Source: JALRLA01 sp046047755
GTDB lineage: Bacteria > Bacteroidota > Bacteroidia > NS11-12g > UBA955
NCBI GenBank assembly: GCA_046047755.1
Contig: JBJOHK010000029.1
Location: 1-5,947, forward strand
DNA: 5,947 nucleotides
Direction: 5' to 3'
Below the pieces are notes generated by a model. It made no database searches. It was not told the origin of the DNA and worked only from the letters and a program-made list of their open reading frames with translations. Made by a program: the position numbers and the translations under genes. Of this stretch, positions 1 through 5,947 are shown in pieces. Each line of letters starts with the position of its first letter. Positions within the stretch are counted from its first letter, which is position 1.

Positions 1-2123
1 TTTTCACGGGCTTGGTATTTCAGGTCTTGCACAGGGCATGCTGGGAACTGTTTCCATCGGGTCCAAGTAGCCCCTGCATTTTGGCTCACCCATAAACCTC
101 GGTCGGTTCCCAGGAATACCAAATTGGCATTCTTTTGATCGGGTAATACGCTCAAACAGTGACCCAAAACCTGGTCGGGACCCGCCAAACGAGTCCATGT
201 TTTACCGTAGTCGCTGGTTTTGAACAAGTAGGGGGCAAAGTCATTTTGGCGGTAATTGTTGGCAATGACCCAACACTCTCCTGGATTTTTTGGGCTTACG
301 TATAAATAAGGAATCCAGGCATTCTTGGGAAGGCCTTTGATGTTTTTGGCAACGTTGCTCCAGGTGGCCCCATGGTCACGGCTCAGCTGAAGATTGCCGT
401 CATCGGTGCCTACCCACAATACCTTTTCATCGGCAGCTGAATTGCCGATGGCGATAATGCTGCAGTAGTTTTCTGCATTGGTTGCGTCGATGGTCAAGCC
501 GCCGCTTTCGGCTTGGTGCAGTTTGCTGGTATCGTTGGTGGTTAAATCAGGAGAAATGATGCGCCAGCTGCGGCCCTCGTCCTCGCTGTAATGCAAGTAC
601 TGGCTGCCAAAATACAAGGCATCGGGCTTTGAGGGGTGCAAGGCAATGGCAGCATTCCAATTGTATCGAAGGGGCCAAGCCCCGGGATGCTCAGGCTTGA
701 TCTTTACCGATTCCTGTGTTTCTAGATTGTAGCGGTATACGTTTCCACCCTGGTACATGGCATAGCCTTTCATGGAATTGCCTGGGTGGGGCTGAACGTC
801 GAATCCGTCGCCAAAAAGCAGCTCTTGCCAATTGTGGGAGCGAATGGGGCCTCGCACCCATTGGTAGGCCGGACCGCGCCAAGAGCCATTGTCTTGCAAG
901 CCACCGTAAATGTGGTAGGGCAGGTCATTGTCAATGGCTATGTGGTAAAATTGACCCACGGGAATGTTCTCAGCATAGCGCCAGGTTTGCCCCCCGTCAT
1001 AGGAGATATTCAATCCCCCGTCGTTGCCATTTATCAAGTGCTTGGGATCGGCCGGGTTGATGTAAAAGGCGTGATGATCAGGATGGATTTCGCCCCAATC
1101 GGCAAGAATATCCCAGTGCTTACCTCCGTCTTCGCTCACCGACACCTGGCTCCAAATGCTGTATACGCGATTTTCATTTTTGGGGTCGCAGTAGATTTCA
1201 TGGTAGTAGAATGGTCGGTTACCGGCGTTAGCCTCGGTGCTTACCAAAGACCAGTGGTATCCCCCGTCGTTGGAACGATATACTCCAGTCTCTCCCGCTT
1301 CAATCATGGCGTACACCCGATTGGGCTCAGAAGCCGAAATGGCGATGCCGATGCGGCCCAAATCGCCTTTGGGCATTCCGTTTTGTTCGCTGTTCAAGCG
1401 TGTCCAAGTGGCTCCCCCATCGACGCTCATGTGCAAACCAGAACCAGGGCCACCTGAGCGGAAGGTATAAGGCTTGCGCTCAAAGTCCCATAGGGCTGCT
1501 AGAAGTTTGTTAGGGTTGCTAGGGTCTTGCACCAATTCGGCACAGCCTGTGGTGGTGTTGGCCGACAAAACTAGGTTCCAAGTAGTTCCCCCATCGGTGC
1601 TGCGGTATACGCCGCGCTCGCTGTTGGGTCCCCAAACCGAACCCATGGCCGCTACGTGAATGATGCGGGGGTCTTGAGGATTGATGATGATTCGATGCAG
1701 GGTTTTGGTGTTCTCTAAACCCATGAAGGTCCAGCTGCGACCGGCGTCTAAACTGCGGTACAAACCTGCTCCTGAGTTGTGAGAGTTTCGGGGATTTCCT
1801 TCACCCGTGCCCACCCAAACTTCATCGTTGTTCAAGGGGTTGACCGCCACCGAGCCAATGCTCTGCACCGACTGTTCGTCGAATATGGGTTTCCAGGCGA
1901 TACCGCCGTTGTCGCTCTTCCATACCCCACCGCTGGCTGTACCGGCATAAATGGTTTGGGGTTGATGGCTGGGAACAGCAATGGCTGTTACGCGACCACT
2001 CATGGCTGAAGGGCCTACGCTGCGAACAGGGTATTGATTCAAAATTTGCTCAAAACTCTGGGCTTTGGCAGCGCTTAGCAGCAACAAGCTTACACAAAGG
2101 GTTACAAGGCGATAGCGGTTCAT
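1..2123 (-). CDS. Secreted Vps10/sortilin-like BNR (Asp-box) repeat protein, 3' end outside window
   Basis: The minus strand is open without a stop from an ATG at 2123 to the left edge: 707 full codons, C-terminus missing. Residues 1-21 form a signal peptide (MNRYR, then a VSLLLLSA core, cleavage likely after AKA before Gln22), so the protein is exported; the next Met is residue 41, which supports this start. The mature part is built from Asp-box repeats (S-x-D-x-G-x-x-W). I count eleven, starting near residues 70, 124, 175, 233, 284, 330, 374, 513, 581, 636 and 680; those at 70 and 680 have Asn at the Asp position. Family-typical stretches are SGRVTAIAV (42-50), ASGGVWKS (63-70), GTGEGNPRNS (105-114) and GGLQDNGSW (407-415). 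Asp-boxes mark beta-propeller folds. Database names for such proteins are 'glycosyl hydrolase' or 'VPS10 domain-containing', but I see no evidence for an enzymatic activity, and substrate or partner is unknown. From memory, relatives are around 1000 residues or more, so about a third may be missing. A type IX secretion C-terminal domain would be plausible there but cannot be seen. Confidence 0.93.
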   Translation of the reverse strand, partial: MNRYRLVTLCVSLLLLSAAKAQSFEQILNQYPVRSVGPSAMSGRVTAIAVPSHQPQTIYAGTASGGVWKSDNGGIAWKPIFDEQSVQSIGSVAVNPLNNDEVWVGTGEGNPRNSHNSGAGLYRSLDAGRSWTFMGLENTKTLHRIIINPQDPRIIHVAAMGSVWGPNSERGVYRSTDGGTTWNLVLSANTTTGCAELVQDPSNPNKLLAALWDFERKPYTFRSGGPGSGLHMSVDGGATWTRLNSEQNGMPKGDLGRIGIAISASEPNRVYAMIEAGETGVYRSNDGGYHWSLVSTEANAGNRPFYYHEIYCDPKNENRVYSIWSQVSVSEDGGKHWDILADWGEIHPDHHAFYINPADPKHLINGNDGGLNISYDGGQTWRYAENIPVGQFYHIAIDNDLPYHIYGGLQDNGSWRGPAYQWVRGPIRSHNWQELLFGDGFDVQPHPGNSMKGYAMYQGGNVYRYNLETQESVKIKPEHPGAWPLRYNWNAAIALHPSKPDALYFGSQYLHYSEDEGRSWRIISPDLTTNDTSKLHQAESGGLTIDATNAENYCSIIAIGNSAADEKVLWVGTDDGNLQLSRDHGATWSNVAKNIKGLPKNAWIPYLYVSPKNPGECWVIANNYRQNDFAPYLFKTSDYGKTWTRLAGPDQVLGHCLSVLPDQKNANLVFLGTDRGLWVSQNAGATWTRWKQFPACPVQDLKYQARE
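2121..2123 (-). other. Start codon of the Asp-box protein gene, decided by the signal peptide
   Basis: The ATG read on the minus strand is followed directly by a complete signal peptide. There is no Shine-Dalgarno-like purine run; the six bases before it read GGGTTT. An in-frame TTG lies nine bases upstream but would add nothing useful. The lack of a Shine-Dalgarno is normal for Bacteroidota. Confidence 0.8.
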
Positions 2124-2129
2124 AAACCC

Positions 2130-2137
2130 CAAAAATA
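2130..2137 (-). promoter_or_regulatory. Predicted -7 box (TATTTTTG) of the Asp-box protein gene
   Basis: Read on the minus strand this is TATTTTTG, an exact match to the Bacteroidota sigma-70 -7 motif TAnnTTTG. It ends six bases before the ATG at 2123, which would put the transcription start at or within a few bases of the start codon. I find no good -33 TTG at the usual distance upstream, so the assignment rests on the -7 box alone. A T-rich stretch can match by chance. Confidence 0.45.
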
Positions 2138-2154
2138 GGGACTTGGTCGAACTT

Positions 2155-2178
2155 TTAACCCTATGCGCTGTTAACCCT
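2155..2178. repeat. Two 8-bp direct repeats (TTAACCCT) between divergent promoters
   Basis: TTAACCCT occurs at 2155-2162 and again at 2171-2178, a period of 16 bases. A weaker partial copy (ACCCT at 2191-2195) follows one similar period later. The copies lie between the two predicted -7 boxes, where a regulator could touch both promoters. No regulator family is recognisable from so short a motif, and an operator role is only inferred. Confidence 0.35.
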
Positions 2179-2181
2179 CTG

Positions 2182-2189
2182 TACTTTTG
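2182..2189 (+). promoter_or_regulatory. Predicted -7 box (TACTTTTG) of the metallophosphoesterase gene
   Basis: TACTTTTG matches the Bacteroidota motif TAnnTTTG exactly and is followed by CA, a common continuation in that phylum. It ends seven bases before the ATG at 2197, so transcription would begin around 2194-2197. No clear -33 TTG sits at normal spacing. Its position argues that the in-frame ATG at 2143 is upstream of the promoter and is not the real start. Confidence 0.55.
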
Positions 2190-2196
2190 CACCCTC

Positions 2197-3447
2197 ATGT
2201 TTAAAAGCCGCCTAATTGGAATGTCGTTTTTCATGGTCTTCTTCCTGGCCATCGACCTGTATGCTTGGTTCGGATTGAAGTTTGTCACTCAAAATTGGAG
2301 CGAGCGTTCGCGCTTGATTTTGAAGTGGGTTTACTGGGGCTACACAGCGGCTATGATGATCTTCTGGACCTTGCAGCGCTTTGATGCCTTCACCATCAGC
2401 CCTCAAGTTTTGCGCTTTGTTGCGGTTTTATTTTTCTCCATTACCATAGCCAAACTCATCTGGGCTTTGTTCTTGATGGCCGATGATTTGCTGCGTCTGT
2501 TTCGCTGGATATACGCCTACTTTTTCACCGACAATACAGAAGTGCCCAACAACCCTGCGGGCATGACCCGTTTGAAGTTCTTGAACTACCTGGGCCTTGG
2601 AATTGGTGCTGCCTTTGTGGGTACGGCCATCTGGGGGGTAGTCAAAGGGGCGCACAACTACCAAATCAAACGCCGCAAACTGAGCATAAAGGGCTTGCCT
2701 AAGGCCTTCGAAGGTTTGAAAATTGTTCAGATTTCCGATATACATTCAGGCTCTTTTTGGAGTCGTGATGCCGTGGCCCGTGGCATAGATATGATCAAAG
2801 CTGAGAAAGCCGATATGGTCTTCTTTACCGGTGATTTGGTCAACGATCGAAGCGATGAGGTGTTGCCGTGGATGGACCTCTTCGGCCAAATCAAGGCCCC
2901 AATGGGAGTATACTCCATCTTGGGAAACCATGACTACGGGGACTATGTTCCTTGGCCCTCACCCCAAGCTAAGAAGAAGAACCTGGACGATCTGATTTCC
3001 TATCACAAGCAAATGGGTTGGGACATCTTGCTCGACGAGCATCGGGTAGTGGAAAAAGACGGAGAGAAATTGGGCATCATTGGCGTTCAGAACTGGAGTG
3101 CCAAAGGGCGTTTCCCCAAATACGGAGATTTGGGAAAGGCCAGTGAAGGCTTGGATACTACTGTGCAGTTACTGCTGAGCCACGATCCGAGCCACTGGCG
3201 CGAACAAGTCTTGGGCAAAACCAAGATTGCCGCTACTTTCTCTGGTCATACCCACGGTATGCAGTTCGGTGTTGACACCAAGTTTTACCGTTGGAGCCCA
3301 GTGAAAATGGTGTACAAAGAGTGGCTGGATCTATACACAGAGAAAAATCAGCACTTGTACGTCAACCGTGGTTTCGGCTATCTGGGTTACCCCGGCCGTA
3401 TGGGAATCTTCCCTGAAATCTCGGTTCACACCTTGATCGGCGCATAA
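2197..3447 (+). CDS. Membrane-anchored metallophosphoesterase (YkuE/YaeI-like)
   Basis: A 416-residue protein with an N-terminal membrane region and a C-terminal calcineurin-like phosphoesterase domain. Hydrophobic segments lie near residues 7-26, 42-58, 73-95 and 128-148. The catalytic domain runs from about residue 170 and carries the family's metal-binding motifs in order: DIHSG (Asp181, His183), GDLVND (Asp213), GNHDYGDY (Asn244, His245), LLLSHDP (His329) and SGHTHGMQFG (His351, His353). Such proteins bind two metal ions and hydrolyse phosphoesters; characterised YaeI/YkuE-type members include enzymes acting on lipid-linked or cell-envelope phosphates, but the substrate here is unknown. 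I chose the ATG at 2197 because the predicted promoter lies just upstream of it and the 18 preceding codons (from 2143) overlap that promoter. ATG 2221 (residue 9) is a serious alternative: it leaves a leader of about 25 bases and removes the basic MFKSR end. The gene is monocistronic, divergent from the Asp-box gene and convergent with htpG. Confidence 0.88.
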   Translation: MFKSRLIGMSFFMVFFLAIDLYAWFGLKFVTQNWSERSRLILKWVYWGYTAAMMIFWTLQRFDAFTISPQVLRFVAVLFFSITIAKLIWALFLMADDLLRLFRWIYAYFFTDNTEVPNNPAGMTRLKFLNYLGLGIGAAFVGTAIWGVVKGAHNYQIKRRKLSIKGLPKAFEGLKIVQISDIHSGSFWSRDAVARGIDMIKAEKADMVFFTGDLVNDRSDEVLPWMDLFGQIKAPMGVYSILGNHDYGDYVPWPSPQAKKKNLDDLISYHKQMGWDILLDEHRVVEKDGEKLGIIGVQNWSAKGRFPKYGDLGKASEGLDTTVQLLLSHDPSHWREQVLGKTKIAATFSGHTHGMQFGVDTKFYRWSPVKMVYKEWLDLYTEKNQHLYVNRGFGYLGYPGRMGIFPEISVHTLIGA

Positions 3448-3448
3448 A

Positions 3449-3474
3449 AAAAGCCCCGATTATTCGGGGCTTTT
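3449..3474. terminator. Bidirectional rho-independent terminator
   Basis: A perfect 11-bp inverted repeat, AAAAGCCCCGA (3449-3459) and TCGGGGCTTTT (3464-3474), encloses a four-base TTAT loop. It begins one base after the phosphoesterase stop codon and lies 18 bases beyond the htpG stop. The T run at 3471-3474 serves the plus-strand gene. The A run at 3446-3452 becomes a longer U run for minus-strand transcripts, so it should also end htpG. Confidence 0.9.
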
Positions 3475-3492
3475 AACCAATTAACAGCCGGT

Positions 3493-5304
3493 TTAGTCTA
3501 CCAGCTTAGATGCTTGTGCAATGAAGCGCTCCAAGTCTTCGCCTTGCAACTGGCCTTTTTTCAGCAGGGCCAAATCAATGCAATAGCGCAGCGACTCAGA
3601 ACGGCTATCTCCCTCTTTGGCCAAAATTTTAGCAGCCATGGGGTTGTTCGGGTTGATGACCAAATTTTGCTTCTTCAAGCCCAAATCACCGAAAGGCATG
3701 CTCTGACCAAATTTGGCATAGTCATCCATACGGCGCTCCCACTCTGAGCGGCTTACGGAAATGAAGTCGCTGTGCGTGGAGAGGTTGCTCACTTTGATGC
3801 TGAAGGCTGTTTCGTTAACCAAGCTCTTGATGCTGTTTTCCAAGCCTTCTACTTCTTCCTTGCTCAAGACCGATTCCAAAGTAGTTTCCTTCTCAATCAA
3901 TTCATCAATGTTGCCACCGTCTACGTTGCGGAATTTGGTCTTTTCAAACTTCTGCTCGCACCAAGAGGCGAACTGGGTATCCAAGGGGCCGTCCATGATC
4001 ATCACATCATAGCCCATTTCTTTGGCGCTTTTGATGCTCAGGTGCTGGGCTTTGGGGTCGCTGCAATACAATACCACGGTATCACCGTCTTTGTCTTTTT
4101 GATTGACAGCCGCACGGTCCAAGTATTCTTGAATGGTGTATAGGTTGCCATCGGTGTCTTTCAACATGGCGATGTCTTTGGTGCGCTCGGCAAACTTCTC
4201 ATCGGCCAATGATCCGTATTTGACAAACAGGTCAACATACTCCCACTTGCTCTCGTAGTCCTTGCGATCATTTTTGAACATCTCGGTCAATTTGTCGCTG
4301 ACTTTTTTGGAGATGTGTGAGGTGATCTTTTTGACGTTGCTGTCACTTTGCAAGGAAGAGCGGCTCACGTTCAAAGGAATATCAGGCGAATCAATGACAC
4401 CCTGCAACAAGACCAAGTACTCGGGCAATACGTCTTTGACATCTTCGGTAACGAATACTTGGTTGCAGTACAATTGAACGCGGTTCTGACGGTTGTCCAA
4501 GGCTTGGTTAACCTTGGGGAAATACAGGACACCGGTCAAGTTAAAGGGGTAGTCGGTATTGATGTGAATGTGGAAGAGGGGAGCCTCTTGCATGGGGTAC
4601 AACTCTTCGAAGAATTTCTTGTAATCTTCGCCTTCCAACTCAGAGGGTTTTTTGACCCAAATGGGGTTGGGGTTGTTCAGTACCTTGTCTTCAAACTCGA
4701 TCTCTACCGGCAAGAATTTGCAGTATTTCTCGAGCAATTGGCGCACTTTCCAAGGGCTGCCGTAGGCTTCAACAGACTCTTCATTGAGGTGCAAAATGAC
4801 ATCGGTACCGCGCTTTTTGCGCTTTCCATCTCCGATTTCATAGCTGGTGCTACCATCGCATTCCCAGTGAACGGCCTTGGAGCCTTTCTGGTAGCTTTTG
4901 GTCTCGATGGTCACCTTGTCGGCTACCATGAAGGCCGAATAAAAGCCCAATCCAAAATGACCAATCATCTGAGCAGGGTCTTTGTCTTTCCATTTTTCAA
5001 CAAAGTCACGGGCGCCAGAAAAGGCCAGCTGGGTGATGTATTTCTCCACCTCTTCTTCGGTCATTCCAATGCCCGAATCAGAAATGGTGATGGTTTTTTT
5101 CTTCTCGTCTACCTTGACAATTACCTTGGCTGTGGCTGGGTCATCGTCAAATTCACCCACACGGGAAAGGGTGCTCAATTTCTTAGTGGCGTCGACAGCG
5201 TTGCTGACTAGCTCGCGCAGAAAAATCTCCTGATCGGTGTACAGGAATTTCTTGATAATGGGAAAAATGTTCTCCGATTGAACCGAAATCTGTCCTTGTC
5301 TCAT
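3493..5304 (-). CDS. htpG: Molecular chaperone HtpG (bacterial Hsp90)
   Basis: A complete 603-residue protein. HtpG is a cytoplasmic homodimeric ATPase that remodels client proteins, usually with DnaK, and is often heat-inducible. The N-terminal GHKL ATPase domain shows EIFLRELVSNAVDA (residues 26-39; catalytic Glu31, Mg-binding Asn35), DSGIGM (76-81; adenine-contacting Asp76) and the glycine-rich lid GHFGLGFYSAFMVAD (115-129). The middle domain follows from about residue 210 and holds LNVSRSSLQ (311-319), whose Arg315 corresponds to the Arg that contacts the ATP gamma-phosphate. The C-terminal dimerisation region includes NPNNPMAAKIL (551-561). No key residue is missing. The length is a little below E. 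coli HtpG (624) and shorter than some Bacteroides forms. The start is well placed: MRQGQISVQSENIFPIIKKF is the usual beginning in this phylum. The bases before the ATG are A-rich (ACAAGAAGAGC) rather than a strong Shine-Dalgarno. It stands alone between two oppositely oriented genes; I see no clear heat-shock operator such as CIRCE in the 90 bases upstream. Confidence 0.98.
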   Translation of the reverse strand: MRQGQISVQSENIFPIIKKFLYTDQEIFLRELVSNAVDATKKLSTLSRVGEFDDDPATAKVIVKVDEKKKTITISDSGIGMTEEEVEKYITQLAFSGARDFVEKWKDKDPAQMIGHFGLGFYSAFMVADKVTIETKSYQKGSKAVHWECDGSTSYEIGDGKRKKRGTDVILHLNEESVEAYGSPWKVRQLLEKYCKFLPVEIEFEDKVLNNPNPIWVKKPSELEGEDYKKFFEELYPMQEAPLFHIHINTDYPFNLTGVLYFPKVNQALDNRQNRVQLYCNQVFVTEDVKDVLPEYLVLLQGVIDSPDIPLNVSRSSLQSDSNVKKITSHISKKVSDKLTEMFKNDRKDYESKWEYVDLFVKYGSLADEKFAERTKDIAMLKDTDGNLYTIQEYLDRAAVNQKDKDGDTVVLYCSDPKAQHLSIKSAKEMGYDVMIMDGPLDTQFASWCEQKFEKTKFRNVDGGNIDELIEKETTLESVLSKEEVEGLENSIKSLVNETAFSIKVSNLSTHSDFISVSRSEWERRMDDYAKFGQSMPFGDLGLKKQNLVINPNNPMAAKILAKEGDSRSESLRYCIDLALLKKGQLQGEDLERFIAQASKLVD

Positions 5305-5394
5305 GCTCTTCTTGTTTCAAATCGCGTACCAGTGCATGAGAACTGACATTTTTGCAGGTTTTGCGCTGATGGGTGGTTGAAGTACCTTCGAAGC
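5305..5394. other. Divergent intergenic region between htpG and recX
   Basis: Ninety bases must hold the promoters of both genes. On the plus strand TTTTGC occurs twice (5350-5355 and 5359-5364), and a small perfect palindrome CTTCGAAG lies at 5386-5393, just before the recX ATG. On the htpG side only a weak TTTG-type match is visible. I see no CIRCE-like inverted repeat and no recognisable SOS box. Confidence 0.5.
5347..5354 (+). promoter_or_regulatory. Possible -7 box (CATTTTTG) of recX
   Basis: CATTTTTG differs from TAnnTTTG at one base (C for the first T) and is followed by CA. Transcription would start near 5360, giving a leader of about 35 bases before the ATG at 5395. No -33 TTG is evident at normal spacing, so this is only a candidate. 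Confidence 0.3.
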
Positions 5395-5880
5395 ATGGTG
5401 GGATTTCGCCAACAACAGCCTTCTCGACTCACACCCAGCCAGGCCAAGCCCAAGATTGAAAAGTACTGCGCCTACCAAGAGCGCAGCCACAAACAAGTCT
5501 TGGAGAAGCTGCGTTCATTGGGCTTAAATGAGCAAGAGGCTGGTGAAATGCTGATCGAATTGATGCAAGAGGGCTTTGTGAATGAAGCGCGATATGCCTC
5601 CAGTTTTGTGCGGGGCAAATTCAAACTCAAGGGTTGGGGTCGCAAAAAAATAGAATTGTCATTGAAACGAGAAGGCTTAAGCCCACGTCAAATTCAAACG
5701 GCCATGAGTGAAATTCAGGAACCCCAATACGAGCAAACCTTGGTCAAATTGGCAGAAAAAAAACTTGCCACGCTGAGTGGAACTGATTTCGAGCGCCGCA
5801 TGAAAACCAAACGGTACTTATTAGGGCGCGGCTATGAGTCAGAAGCCATAGATCAGGCGCTGGAACATGTGGACTTATAA
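5395..5880 (+). CDS. recX: Regulatory protein RecX
   Basis: A 161-residue, largely helical and basic protein of the RecX family, close to the usual length. RecX proteins bind RecA and its filaments in the cytoplasm and modulate recombination and the SOS response, usually by inhibiting RecA. The family's repeated three-helix modules can be followed: KIEKYCAYQERSHKQVLEKL (20-39), then the conserved GFVNEARYASSFVRGKF (60-76) and GWGRKKIELSLKREGL (80-95), and a last module with RYLLGRGYESEAIDQAL (140-156). The ATG at 5395 is chosen; an in-frame TTG at 5377 would add only six residues and is less likely. There is no Shine-Dalgarno before the ATG. recA is not adjacent here, which is common outside groups where recA and recX form an operon. 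It is divergent from htpG and convergent with a gene fragment at the right edge. Confidence 0.93.
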   Translation: MVGFRQQQPSRLTPSQAKPKIEKYCAYQERSHKQVLEKLRSLGLNEQEAGEMLIELMQEGFVNEARYASSFVRGKFKLKGWGRKKIELSLKREGLSPRQIQTAMSEIQEPQYEQTLVKLAEKKLATLSGTDFERRMKTKRYLLGRGYESEAIDQALEHVDL

Positions 5881-5902
5881 GCTTCCGCTAGTTCACTCCC
5901 TC

Positions 5903-5947
5903 TTAAAGCCCGAAATCAGAGCGTTTCATGTTCAGCCATTCCAAGGC
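5903..5947 (-). CDS. C-terminal end of an unidentified protein (partial)
   Basis: Read on the minus strand from the right edge, the frame gives ALEWLNMKRSDFGL followed by TAA (5905-5903). The composition is plausible for a protein end, and the stop lies 23 bases beyond the recX stop, a normal tail-to-tail arrangement. Only 14 residues are visible and I do not recognise the family. I see no terminator hairpin in the 22 bases between the two stops. It could also be a chance open frame. Confidence 0.4.
   Translation of the reverse strand, partial: ALEWLNMKRSDFGL

Noticed and set aside
786..1457. A 223-codon open frame on the plus strand.
   Set aside because: The opposite strand here encodes the Asp-box protein with repeats and family-specific blocks throughout. 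The plus-strand frame has no recognisable domain.
1..2123. Asp-box-encoding segments considered as DNA tandem repeats or a CRISPR-like array.
   Set aside because: The similarity is at the protein level only, in short motifs at irregular spacing; there is no repeated DNA unit.
2143..2196. An 18-codon N-terminal extension of the phosphoesterase from the ATG at 2143.
   Set aside because: It overlaps the predicted promoter at 2182-2189 and reads as non-family sequence before the first membrane segment; the starts at 2197 or 2221 fit better.
4348..5211. A 287-codon open frame on the plus strand, antisense to htpG.
   Set aside because: It lies wholly inside htpG, whose motifs are unmistakable. 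The antisense translation shows no recognisable domain and is best explained as a by-product of htpG codon usage.
5314..5326. A possible -7 box for htpG on the minus strand (a TTTG-containing stretch).
   Set aside because: Only the TTTG half matches TAnnTTTG; the TA is replaced by GC, and no -33 element supports it.
5377..5394. A TTG start for recX, six codons upstream of the ATG.
   Set aside because: An ATG is available at 5395, the added residues are not part of the RecX domain, and the stretch includes the CTTCGAAG palindrome of the intergenic region.

Overview
The window looks like ordinary chromosomal sequence from a member of the Bacteroidota. The reasons are an HtpG with the N-terminus usual for that phylum, a large secreted Asp-box protein of a family common there, a RecX of the Bacteroidota type, matches to the Bacteroidota -7 promoter motif TAnnTTTG, and no Shine-Dalgarno sequences of the classical kind. 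Base composition is moderate. I see no mobile element, CRISPR array, rRNA or tRNA. I found no convincing previously undescribed system.

Layout. (1) 1-2123, minus: the first 707 codons of a secreted Vps10/BNR-type beta-propeller protein with eleven Asp-boxes; the gene continues past the left edge. (2) 2124-2196: a short divergent promoter region. Each strand has an exact TAnnTTTG box only 6-7 bases before its start codon, so one or both messages may be leaderless or nearly so. (3) 2197-3447, plus: a membrane-anchored metallophosphoesterase of the YkuE/YaeI type with about four N-terminal membrane segments. (4) 3448-3492: a strong, symmetric, probably bidirectional terminator shared with the convergent gene. 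(5) 3493-5304, minus: htpG, the bacterial Hsp90. (6) 5305-5394: a second divergent intergenic region. (7) 5395-5880, plus: recX, the RecA modulator. (8) 5903-5947, minus: probably the last 14 codons of another gene entering from the right edge, tail to tail with recX.

The genes alternate in strand (minus, plus, minus, plus, minus), so each is probably its own transcription unit. No operon is visible, and no shared pathway links them. HtpG (protein folding under stress) and RecX (recombination control) both have stress-related roles, but they are divergent neighbours and nothing in the sequence shows joint control. The points most worth a second look are the paired start-proximal promoters at 2130-2189, the degenerate twin-arginine-like motif inside the phosphoesterase membrane region, and the large Asp-box protein.
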